From contig CAVOKO010000009.1 in NCBI GenBank assembly GCA_963696525.1, positions 620,001 to 684,000 of the forward strand: a stretch of 64,000 nucleotides of DNA, read 5' to 3'. The translations under genes were made by a program, and so were the position numbers. Shown here one piece after another: positions 7,124 through 17,200 of the stretch. The DNA is from CAWBRT01 sp963696525. Lineage in GTDB: Bacteria > Acidobacteriota > Terriglobia > Terriglobales > Acidobacteriaceae. Below the pieces are notes generated by a model. That model was given only the letters and a program-made list of their open reading frames with translations, searched no databases and was not told the origin of the DNA. How positions within the stretch are numbered: position 1 is the stretch's first letter; every line of letters starts with the position of its first letter.

Positions 7124-9403
7124 TCAAACCGCAAGTCGTTTGGTGGCTTTGTTTTCCCGGGCGCGGTCCAGCACTTCGCGCACTCGCGCCAGCAGCACGT
7201 CGGGTGAGAATGGCTTCTGCAGGAACGACCTGTCGTTTTCCATGGCACCCTGGTGTGTCAGGGCGCTATTGGTGTATCCGGACATGAAAAGGACTGTGAG
7301 GCTGGGATACTGAGCCGAGAGTTTAGCCGCCAGCTCTTGTCCCCCGAGCACCGGCATTACCACGTCGGTGAGCAGAAGGTCGATGGCCTCGGCGCATTCG
7401 CCGGCAACTCTCAGCGCCTGCTCTCCATCGGACGCAATCAGAACCTTGTAGCCGCTATCGCGCAAAAACTGCGTGATAAGGTTTCGCAGCAATTCCGAAT
7501 CTTCCACCACCAGTACCGTTTCCGTACCGCACAGCACAGGCTTGGAGCCGAGGGCCGCATGGTCTTCCATGGCTGCTTCCGCGGTTGCCGGAAAATATAT
7601 CTTGAAAGTCGTGCCGTTTCCAGGCTCGCTGTAAACCCATACGTGTCCCTTGGCCTGGGAAACGATCCCGTAAACGGTGGAGAGCCCAAGCCCGGTCCCT
7701 TTGCCGGGTTCCTTGGTGGTAAAGAACGGCTCAAAAATCAGCTTCTGGGTTTTTTCGTCCATGCCCTCGCCGGTATCGCTGACCGCCAGCAAAACGTACT
7801 GGCCCGGGGAGACACCGTGATGCGCGGCGTCCCGTTCGTCGTAGGAAACGGTTGCCGTCTCGATCGTCAACTTGCCGCCATTCGGCATCGCGTCGCGCGA
7901 ATTCACCACCAGGTTCATGATGACCTGTTCGATCTGAACCGGGTCCAGCTTGACACGCCTGAGATCCTGCCCGCGCACCATGCGCAAGTCGATGTCTTCG
8001 CCAATCAGGCGAGGCAGCATCTCATCCATGTTCTTGAGAACGGAGTTCAGGTCCAGCACCTCCGGTTGCAGCACCTGCTTCCTGCTGAATGCGAGTAATT
8101 GCCGGGTCAACGCTCCGGCGCGCCCGGCAGCCGTCATGATTTCCTGCGCCGATGAATGAGCCGGCTGATCGGGCGTGGTGTTGGCGTGAATGAGGTAGCT
8201 GTAGCCGACAATGACGCTCAACAGATTGTTAAAGTCGTGGGCCACGCCTCCCGCGAGCCTGCCGATTGCCTCCATCTTCTGCGACTGGCGCAGTTGATCT
8301 TCGAGCCGTTTTCTCTCGGTGATGTCGCGCGCGATCATCGAGAGTCCGGGACCGGTGCCCTTTTCGCCCTTGAGCAGCGAGATGCTGAGCCCCACGTCGA
8401 CGTGTCTGCCGTCTTTGCGAACCCGCACGGTTTCGCCCTTCCAGCTTGTACCCTTTTTCACTTGCTCAACCTGCTCTGACAATTCTTCGCGAAGCTTCGG
8501 CGGCAGCAAAATGGCTGCGTTCAGACCAATGATCTCCGTGGCGGCGTACCCGAACACCTTCTCCGCCCCGGAATTCCACGTGGTGATCACGCCATCCAGG
8601 TTTTGACTGATGATGGCGTCCTCGGAAGAATCGACAATCGCCGCCAGTTGACGAAGCCCTCGCTCGGCTTCCACGCGCTGACTGACGTCGCGCAGCCTGA
8701 CCGTGAGAATCGTCTCCGAGCCGGCCTTGAACTTGGCAATCGAAGCCTCGGCTGGAAACTCATTTCCATCCTTGCGCAGTCCATAGATCAGCGAGCGTTC
8801 GTTCATCGCTCGCAAGTTGTCGCCAGACGAAAGAAATGTCTTCATATGCGCCGCATGCATGGCCCGGTAGCGCTCTGGCAGCAGCAGGTGGATCGGTTTG
8901 CCGATCACATCCTCCGCCCGGTGGCCGAAGATCTTTTCCGCGCCGGGGTTGAACAAGGTGATGGCGTGCGACTCGTCGACGGTCACAATCGCATCCTCGG
9001 AGAGCCGCACAACACCGCTGAATTTGGTGTTCGATTTTCGCAGCTCCACGGTCGAAGCCCGCGCCGCCGAGGCAATGATCCAGATGAGAACGGAGGTGAA
9101 AGCAAACGCAATATCGAGAGCGACCGATTCAGTCGGGCGACCCTGCAGGCCGCGGTACTCCAAGACGGCCACGCCCACAAAACTGAGCAGCATGGCCACC
9201 AGGCCCGGACGCCAACCGGCGAACCAACTACTGATCGCTATTGCCGTCAGAAAGGCAAAGAAGAGCGGCTTGTCGCCCGGCGCTTCCACCACCAACGTCA
9301 GCAGCAACGCATTCACGCAACTGCCTACGGCCAAGCCATAAGCTAGCATGGGCCGTTCCAAGACGGTCAGCAGGTCGTAAGGAAAGCTCCGCGATGGAGG
9401 CAC
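7124..9403 (-). CDS. Membrane hybrid sensor histidine kinase (two PAS domains, receiver)
   Basis: This 759-residue protein starts with three to four membrane segments (about 18-115, resembling the DUF4118/KdpD sensor region). Two PAS domains follow (about 125-245, with LFNPGAEKIFGHRAEDVIG, and 250-370, with TWNSGAEKVFGYAATEIIG). The HisKA H-box is GGVAHDFNNLL, the ATPase has NLVVNSRDAMPNGG, DTGEGMD and GKGTGLGLST, and the C-terminal receiver has LLLTDVVMP with the likely phosphorylated Asp. The H-box type (HDFNN) is usual for orphan hybrid kinases. No response regulator lies next to it, so its output partner is unknown. A nine-pair hairpin sits about 23 bases upstream of the start and could regulate it. 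Confidence 0.92.
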   Translation of the reverse strand: MPPSRSFPYDLLTVLERPMLAYGLAVGSCVNALLLTLVVEAPGDKPLFFAFLTAIAISSWFAGWRPGLVAMLLSFVGVAVLEYRGLQGRPTESVALDIAFAFTSVLIWIIASAARASTVELRKSNTKFSGVVRLSEDAIVTVDESHAITLFNPGAEKIFGHRAEDVIGKPIHLLLPERYRAMHAAHMKTFLSSGDNLRAMNERSLIYGLRKDGNEFPAEASIAKFKAGSETILTVRLRDVSQRVEAERGLRQLAAIVDSSEDAIISQNLDGVITTWNSGAEKVFGYAATEIIGLNAAILLPPKLREELSEQVEQVKKGTSWKGETVRVRKDGRHVDVGLSISLLKGEKGTGPGLSMIARDITERKRLEDQLRQSQKMEAIGRLAGGVAHDFNNLLSVIVGYSYLIHANTTPDQPAHSSAQEIMTAAGRAGALTRQLLAFSRKQVLQPEVLDLNSVLKNMDEMLPRLIGEDIDLRMVRGQDLRRVKLDPVQIEQVIMNLVVNSRDAMPNGGKLTIETATVSYDERDAAHHGVSPGQYVLLAVSDTGEGMDEKTQKLIFEPFFTTKEPGKGTGLGLSTVYGIVSQAKGHVWVYSEPGNGTTFKIYFPATAEAAMEDHAALGSKPVLCGTETVLVVEDSELLRNLITQFLRDSGYKVLIASDGEQALRVAGECAEAIDLLLTDVVMPVLGGQELAAKLSAQYPSLTVLFMSGYTNSALTHQGAMENDRSFLQKPFSPDVLLARVREVLDRARENKATKRLAV

Positions 9404-9425
9404 TTTTTCTCCTCAAGCAAACAGC

Positions 9426-9451
9426 AAATCGTGATTAGTTACTCACGATTT
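9426..9451. promoter_or_regulatory. Perfect nine-pair inverted repeat upstream of the histidine kinase
   Basis: AAATCGTGA (9426-9434) and TCACGATTT (9443-9451) are exact reverse complements around an eight-base loop. The repeat lies about 23 bases from the kinase ATG on its 5' side, so it is either an operator or a 5' leader hairpin. A further direct repeat, TACTTGAG-(7)-TACTTGAG, and an embedded CAAGTACTTG palindrome follow at 9484-9506. The regulator is unknown. Confidence 0.4.
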
Positions 9452-9769
9452 TAGAACATCTGCTCTGAAAATCAACCCTAAAATACTTGAGGCCCAAGTA
9501 CTTGAGATGCTTAGTCCTTGGTCTCAGGGCGATATGTGAGAACCTCATTTTCTTCATTTTTATAGATTTTTTTGCAAAACGTGCTTCGCAGGACGCGCTT
9601 AACTGTTATCGGAACAGGTTTTGAAGGAAGCCTGGGCATATCTGGGCCAGTTTCGCGAAAACCATGAAGCACGGCGCCAGGGTCTGTTCTGAAATCGCAC
9701 CGCCCTAGTAATAACAATCTATAGCGTCTTTCAAAAACCCGTTGTTGGGAAAATGACTGATTCCCTCCT

Positions 9770-9821
9770 GGGCTAAAGCCCGCTTTTTCCCAGTTCTGGA
9801 CGGCATGGCTAAAGCCGTGCC
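9770..9821. repeat. Twin stem-loops with TAAA loops (interspersed repeat)
   Basis: GGGC-TAAA-GCCC (9770-9781) is followed by GGCATGGC-TAAA-GCCGTGCC (9802-9821, one G-T pair). The two share the core GGCTAAAGCC and read like a small interspersed repeat. A spurious open frame on the minus strand (9511-9828) translates through it. Confidence 0.5.
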
Positions 9822-10172
9822 CCTTCAAAGAACTATTTTTGAAACACGCTCCAGTAATAAGAATAAAGAGGGCCGCGATTCCCTGTCCTGGAACCGCCCT
9901 CGTTGGCTGCTACCGATTGCCCGCAAAGCAGACCCGCGCTTCTGTGCGAAGAGGAAAGTTCGCCCCATGCAGCTTGGACGTTCTGCCGGCACCCTGAGCG
10001 TCATCTGCCAAACGTCTGCTGTCTCCCCCGCAAGGGCCGGAGGCCCCCGTTTTCGTCCGCGCAGTGGTAACTACTTTGAGACGCCAGATAGCATTTCCCC
10101 TTGATAAGAACAGCACTTCCCTGTGCTAAACTTCCGAGCAGCTTCTATTGATAGTGATAAGGAATCTCTGCG

Positions 10173-11141
10173 ATGGGTTTTTGCCCCTCCAAGGTTGCGC
10201 TTTGGCTCACCACGGGCGTGTTGCTGGTGGCGATAGGATTCAGCACACCTGGTGCGGTGGGTCAGTTAAGACCTGATCATTCCGCAACAGTCGGTGCTGC
10301 GGTAACCGCGCAGCCCGGAGCAATGCATCGCGTTGCCGCCCGTTTGCACGTCGGCGACACCTTGGACTTAAAAGTCTTCGGCGTTCCCGAGATGAGCCAG
10401 GAGGTTTCCGTCAACGATGCCGGCGAACTGGAGCTGTTGTGGATTGGCGCCGTGCATGCCGCAGGTCTGACGATCGAAGAAGCCCGGTCGGCAATCGAAC
10501 AGAAGCTTCGCGAGAAGGATTTCATCAACGAGCCACATGTCACCTTGACACCGAAAGACGTGGCTGGCCAAACCGTGTCAGTGGTGGGCGAGGTTACGAA
10601 GCCGGGCCCGTACCCGCCGGTCAATTCGCGGCTCCTGATGGATCAGATCTCGGCGGCTGGAGGCATGACCCCTAAGGCCGGAAAGACCGTCCTGATTACC
10701 CATCGCGATGATCCTGGCCTCCCGGTCAGGATTCATCTGGACATCGACTCCGCGACCCATGCCACCGCCTTTACGATCGAGCCCGGAGATACGATTGTCG
10801 TTCCTCGCGCTGGTATGGTTTATGTTGTGGGAGACGTCAATCGATCGGCCAGCATCGTCATGGAAAATGACAGGATGACGGTCCTGGAAGCAATCGCGAT
10901 GGCAGGCGGCGTATCCTCGACCGCGGCGCTGAACGGGACAAGAATCCTGCGCAGGACATCTCAGACCATTGAAGAGATCCCCGTGCCGCTGAAACCTATT
11001 CTGGCGGCAAAAGTTAAGGATACCGAGCTTCAACCCAATGACGTCCTGTTCGTGCCGGGCAGCAAAAGCAAAGCATTCGCGAAGCGCGGTAGCGAAGTGA
11101 TCGTCGGCATTGCTGTCAGTGCAGCCGTCGTGTGGCACTGA
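10173..11141 (+). CDS. Wza-type polysaccharide export/SLBB-domain protein
   Basis: This 322-residue protein starts with a signal peptide (hydrophobic 9-24). It then has a polysaccharide export domain (about 55-135; LHVGDTLDLKVFGVPEMSQ and EPHVTLTPKDV) and two SLBB-type segments (VSVVGEVTKPGPYPPVNSR near 140 and VYVVGDVNRSASIVM near 225). Proteins of this family form the outer-membrane channel for capsule or exopolysaccharide. There is no lipobox Cys near the start; a hydrophobic stretch at the very C-terminus (VIVGIAVSAAVVW) could anchor it. It is a lone gene 37 kb from the Wzz/BY-kinase it would be expected to work with. AAGGA precedes the ATG by eight bases. Confidence 0.88.
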   Translation: MGFCPSKVALWLTTGVLLVAIGFSTPGAVGQLRPDHSATVGAAVTAQPGAMHRVAARLHVGDTLDLKVFGVPEMSQEVSVNDAGELELLWIGAVHAAGLTIEEARSAIEQKLREKDFINEPHVTLTPKDVAGQTVSVVGEVTKPGPYPPVNSRLLMDQISAAGGMTPKAGKTVLITHRDDPGLPVRIHLDIDSATHATAFTIEPGDTIVVPRAGMVYVVGDVNRSASIVMENDRMTVLEAIAMAGGVSSTAALNGTRILRRTSQTIEEIPVPLKPILAAKVKDTELQPNDVLFVPGSKSKAFAKRGSEVIVGIAVSAAVVWH

Positions 11142-11250
11142 GAGCCCTCGAGTGCGGATTTGCTTTGAGTGGTATAGAACCCGCGACTTAAGCCAATTGC
11201 AACTTCAAGTATAGTTACCCCCATGAGTTTTTGTGCGCTTCGAGCCCTGC

Positions 11251-14200
11251 TCATTGAAGAGGCTGGCGGATTGGCACAGGCCGATGAGGCTGGCGGGCTG
11301 GCACCGGCGCAGCGGACATCGATTTCATGTGTAGCAACGGGTCTCCAAACAGAATGTATGTCTGCCGGGCATCGGGATCTGTAATGTTCATCTTCCCTTG
11401 CTGAACGGCGTCTCCTAAAGCTATCCCAGGATTCGCGACCAGAGCGCTAATTAACTGCTGATTCATCTGCAGCTCCGGCGCGGAATTAGTCAACCCGGAG
11501 GAAGCCCACACTGCAACCGCTCCGCCGTTTGGCGAAAAAAGCAGAGCCGTGGCCAGGCTTTCCGCATAGACATCATGGAAGAACCCGTTGAGACAATCCA
11601 TCAGCAGAAACACGGAAAGTTGATTGCTATTGGTCAGCGAAGCGGCGGCGTCATCATCGAACAGGTCTTCACCCGACCACTGTTCCTCGGAGCCATGGCC
11701 GAGATAGTTCACCAGCAGCTTGCCGCTATTGATGGCGGCCACAATCTGCTGACTCGCTGTGCCGGGATCCATGGTGCTCGCCATAATCTCTGTCAACTGC
11801 ATGGATTGGGGCAATAACGCCGCCACAGACAGCGTGTCGTTGGTAAAGCTTTCAGTGTCGTCCTGGTCCGCAACCAGCAAAGCTTCATTCATCCAGGGGG
11901 CGAAAGTTGTGTTGGTTTCGTAGCCCACAACCTTGCCAACCACCAGCGTGGCTTGGTCGGCTGTTTGCACCGGCAGGCGGCCGGTGGGGATCTGCGCGAT
12001 ACCGTCGTTTCCGAACTCGGTGAACCAGTCGTCACAAGCGGTCATGAGCTCGGAGGTGGCAATGATCTTCGTGGGGACAAAATCGAAGTACCCGAATCCC
12101 AGGTAATTTCTGGGATCGAGAGAGGCGTCGCCTACCAGCAACACATACTGTGGTTGAGTTTGCCACTGCGTGGTGGAGTTCTGGAGGAAATCGCGTATAG
12201 CCTGCGGACTGCGTTCGCCAAAATTAAACTCATCGAAGATATCGTCCGTCAGAACCACGGCGACTGACCAGCCCTGGCTTTGGCGCAGACTTACAAGGGG
12301 AGTTAATTGTGTCGCAAACGCCGGGTCCGAGATCATCACGACTTGGGCACCAGATTGGCTGGCGTGCCAGTTGGAAGGCTGGTTGTAGACCAGCGCGACC
12401 GGCGAGGCGATTGCATCGTCGGCCATGGCCAAGAACGTGCGTGTCCCGCTTAACTCTGCCGGTACCGAGAAATCGAGGGCGAAGCCTGCAGTTTGAGCAA
12501 CCACACGGGCCATAACTTCGACAGGATTCGCCGGATCGGTGATATCCATCAGGCGTGAAGGCGCCTGGGTGAATCCCTGTACCTTAATATGATCGCCCGA
12601 CGCTGCGGTGAACTTGAGGTAATCTGACTCCGCGGTGTAGGAATGCGGATAGGTCAGCGTTATGTAGTCGACCAGGCTGATGTCGTTATCACCATCTTGA
12701 GCCGTCAGTGTAACCGTGTTGCTCCCCGCCACCAGCAGGTTAACAGGAACCTCTATGTTAAGCGTGCCCTTATTCTGGCCGTTGAATGTGATATCTCCCA
12801 CGGAGACGCCGTTCAAGCTCACCTGCACGTCGTGAGGAACATCGGCGATAACGCCTTGCAGGACGACCTCGAGTTGAACCGGTTCAGCCGCGGTGGTAAC
12901 GACATCCTGAACCGCGAGTACCTGATCCACCGGGGTTGTAGTTACCGGTGCTCCAAAGAAATTATTGCCGTCGGAAGTCAGCAGCGCGGCGAAGTACGTC
13001 GTGCGGTCTTTCAGCTCCGCCGTGTATGGGAAGCTCTGCGGTCGCACACCGCCGCGGCCGACACCAGATAGTTGGCGGATGTGCTTTCCGGAACCTCCGT
13101 TCACAGCCAGCCAGTAGACCCGCACGTTGGATGAGACAGTATCTATACCCGTGCCGTAGAATTCGAGCTCGGACTGCATGCCTCCGTCGGCGGCCGAACC
13201 GCTAACCCGAATCGGTTGTTCGACTCCTTCCGCGTATAGGCGAGCGCCGCCTAATTGCGCGACGTTCAAGCCCGCTGCCGCCACTTGCGCCTGCGTAATC
13301 TGGTACCAGCCCTCTTGCTGCACCTGGATCTTCATCGCCGGACCAGCAGCCAGCGCAAACTGTATCTGCTGTTGCTGAGTAGTGGCGGGCGCAGGGCTAA
13401 ATAAACTCCCCGAGAGGCTTCTAGATACCGCTGCACCAGCGCCAGATGCGACTGTCCCAAGGCCCGTATTTGTGGTCCTCAATTCCGTAATCATCCTGGC
13501 TCGCGACACGGCTGGAACGCCGCTCCCCGCCTGTACATAGGCGGGCCCATGGAAGGTGCGTATGCCATTGAGATCGACATCTTCAAGCCAATACACGCCA
13601 CTGGCGTTTGCCGGGGGATGATCTACCCAAGCATAAGTCTTCGCCGAGTGAGCACTTGCTGCGTCACGCATTCTGAGCGCCGACCCGGCAACGAGCGACG
13701 GATTGATACGCACCCGCTCGCCATTCTGTTCGCGGTAGACGTTGAATCCGAGGTTGTGTGCTTCGCCGCCCGTTTTCCACTGCAAGATAATGTCGCTGCC
13801 GCTGTAGCTGGCCTTGAACCACTGCAGCTTTACCGCGGTTGGCGTCGCAATGGTAGTCGTCACAGACGAGGAGTTGTTGCTGGTATTCGGATCGTTCTGA
13901 GCGGCAGTTACGGACGCGGTATTGGTAATTGTGGTGGGAGACCCGGCCGACGCAAACAAGGTGACCGTAGCGGACCCGCCATTGCTCATGGTGCCGAGCA
14001 GGCAAGTCACCGTGCCGCTCGCTTGCGAACAAGTGCCCGCCGTGGTGGAAACCGAAGCATAGGTAATGCCCGAGGGTAGCGAGTCGGTGAGCGTCACGTT
14101 AGTAGCTTGGTTGGGCCCGTTGTTGGTCACGCTAATCGTATAGGTCAGCGTGTCGCCCTGAGACACCGTACTCGGTGTCCCGGTCATGCTGACGCTCATA

Positions 14201-17200
14201 TCGGCGTTGCCGGTAGCCACGACCGTGGCGGTCGCTGTGATATTCGTGTTGTTGCCGCTGTAGGGGTCGGCTGTGCCCGAAGTCGCCGAAGCTGCATCGG
14301 TGATGACAGTTCCAGCCGCCGTACCGGCATTCACCTCCACGGTCAGCGTAAAGGTTGCCGTGCCAGCGCTAGCCAGCGCCGTGGTCTTCGTGCAAGTAAC
14401 CGTCCCGGTCGCGCCTACTGCGGGCGTGGTACACGTCCAACCGGTGACAGCCGGTAAGGCCTGGAAGGTGGTGTTTGCGGGAATAGCCTCGGTGAAAGTT
14501 ACCGGGGTCGCAGCGTTGGCGGGACCATTGTTGGTCAGCACCTGGGTGTAGGTAATCGGCTCGCCCGCGCGCACGGATGTTACCGAGGGAGTATTCGTAA
14601 TTGAAAGATCTGCGTCGCCTGTTATCGAAACGTTCGTAATCGTAGTAGCGCTATTGTTGGCTGGGATCGGATCCGTTGTGGTCGACGAAGTCGCCGAAGC
14701 GGTGTTGCTGATTGGGGTGGTTGTGCCCGAGGTGATCTTAAGTGGAAAACTCGCAGTCGCTAGGGGAGCAAGGCTCGCAATCGTGCAGGTAACTGTTCCG
14801 GTGGCTCCAGCGGCCGGCTTCGTGCAAGTCCAACCGGCCGGAGTTGTCATTGACGAGAACGTTGTACCGGTCGGGATGGTATCGGTGAACGTGACATTCA
14901 AGGCAGTGCTCGGCCCATTGTTAGTTAAGGTCTGTGCATATGTGAGCACGGCACCCGAAGTTACGGGGGAGGGAGTAGCAGACGCAGTCATCGACAGATC
15001 AGCTTGCGCGACAACCGTGTCCGCTGTTGTCGCGGTGTTGTTGGTCGTATTCGGATCGGTAAGGGTGCCGGAAGTGAGAGTGACAGTCCCACTGTAACTG
15101 ATAGGCGTGCCGTTAGCGGTTCCCGCGGCCAGCGTTACGGCCACGGCAAAGGGGCCGGCGGACGCACCCATCGCCAGGCTATTGCCAGTTGTGAGGTGAC
15201 ACGTGATTGCTCCCGCGTTTTGCGCGCAGGTCCATCCTGTTGGCGCCGTCACCGACACATAGGTTGTGTTCGCCGGCAACGTAGCCATCAACAGAACAAG
15301 AGTTGTATTGCTCACCCAAGTCACGGTCGCCGGACCATTATTGGTGACGGTGAACGAATAAGTCAGATTGCTGCCCGCAAGGATTGGGTCAGCCGGACCT
15401 ACAACGCTTAACGCCAAATCTGCTTGGGTAGCGGAGCCCGCCGTAATTGAGCTAGTCGCGGAGTTATCCGCTGGACTGGTTTCCAGCGTGGTCGAGCTCG
15501 CCGTAGCCGTATCGGTGATGACCGTGCTAGCAGGCGTTCCGGTGGCGACTTTAACGATGACGGGGAAAGTCGCGATGTTTCCGGGCGCCATACTGGAAAT
15601 CGTACAGGTGATCGTTCCAGTGCCCCCGACAGCCGGAGTTGTGCAGCTCCAGCCGGCCGGAAGCGGCGTCAGTGATACGAAAGTTGTATTGGACGGAACT
15701 GCTTCGGTGAATTGGACGCCGGCGGCTACGCTCGGTCCATTGTTAGTGACGGTTTGGGTGTAGGTGATATTAGCGCCGATCAAGACCATCGGGCTAGGCG
15801 TTCCCGTGTTGGTTACGGTCAGGTTTACACCCGCGTTTACCAGGGTAGTGACGGAAGCGACATTATTGGCTGGATTCGGATCATACGTCGTCGCAGCCCC
15901 AACCGAGGCGGTCGCCGTGATGTAAGTTCCATTCGGAGTACCCGGGTTGGTATTGAACGCCACCGTGATAGTTACCGGGCTGTTGACGGCCACACTCGGA
16001 TTGGTGCAGCTAACCGTACCGGCCGCTCCTATCGCGGGCGTGGCACACGTCCAGCCGGCGGGCGCAGTCACATACTGGAAGGTCGAGTACGCCGGGACTG
16101 CCTCGGTAAAGGTTATATCGCTGACGGCCGGACCATTGTTGGTAATGGTATGCACAAAGGTCAGATTGTTGCCCGCATATAACCACGTGCCTGAGGTGGC
16201 CGTGGTAGTGATCGAAAGGTCGGCGGTGCCGGTGCTGGCCGCAACAATATAGGTGAGGTTACTGGCGCTGTCATTGCTAAGATTGACTTCGCCGCCGCCG
16301 GAAACCGTCGCTGTGTTGGTGACGCTGGATGGTGCACTGGACAAGACATTTGCGTTCACGGTGATGGCCGGATAGCTGGCTCCAGCGCTCAACGCGTCAG
16401 AGCGCGTGCAACTTACTGTCTGCCCCGATGGCGCCGGACAGGTCCAACCCGTGCCCGACGCTGATGTAGGTGTCAACCCCGTCGGGAGAGTGTCGCTCAT
16501 AGTCACCGTGCCAACAGTGGCGCCATATGCACTGACGTTGCTCACCACGATGTTGTAGCTGCCCGTCGAGCCGGCGACGAACGCGCCGCTGTGGGTTTTG
16601 GTGATCGCAAGGTCCGGAAGACACTGCAACCCGCCTGGGATACCGAAATCTTGTGCCAGCGAAGCATTCGAAACATAGATTCCAGAAGAGCCGCTGGTCG
16701 CGCCGTAGGGAACCGCAGGGGTGTTCAAGGTCAGTCCGTTCGCAGCGCCACTCACATTGACGTTGGCGGCTGCCCCGGAGAGCAGAACGACACCACCACC
16801 TCCACCGCCGCCGGGTCCATGGCGGTTTTGCAGCGTGAAACCCTGCGAAGCCCACGCGTTCCCGCCAGCGCCGCCCTGAGCGCTGATGGTAAGCCCGCTT
16901 TCGCCACCGCTGTTGGAAAGCACAATGACGCTGCCGCCGGCGCCGCCGCCCCCGCCGGCGTCGTTGGACGTGCCGTTGTATGAGGCGAGTCCATTGGCAG
17001 TGATGGTGGCGCTCCCGCTGAGGCCGCCAGCGCGAATCATCACGATTCCGCCGCCTGCCGAGCCGCTACTGGCCTGATTGTCGCCAGGGCTGTTGTTCCG
17101 CGTGCCGGATCCGCCGCCGCCGCCCATCACGACACGGTTGATGTTGGCGGGAAAAGCCGACCCGCCGAGTCCGCCTACGCCAAGAGTTGAGTCCCAACTA

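Larger units (their letters stand above)
9404..10172. other. Divergent intergenic region without a gene
   Basis: This 769-base gap separates the histidine kinase (minus) from the export gene (plus). It contains a perfect nine-pair inverted repeat (9426-9451), a TACTTGAG direct repeat (9484-9491 and 9499-9506) and a pair of small stem-loops with TAAA loops (9770-9821). Open frames across it are short and repeat-derived. The 10,080-10,172 part should hold the promoter of the export gene; AAGGA lies eight bases before its ATG. Confidence 0.5.

Noticed and set aside
9511..9828. Minus-strand open frame of 105 codons
   Set aside because: It is translated through the TAAA stem-loop repeat and has random composition, with no ribosome binding site or domain.
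9900..10100. Possible riboswitch (CGCAAAGC- and GAGGAAAG-like words) before the export gene
   Set aside because: The words match fragments of c-di-GMP and RNase P consensus but the rest of each consensus is absent.
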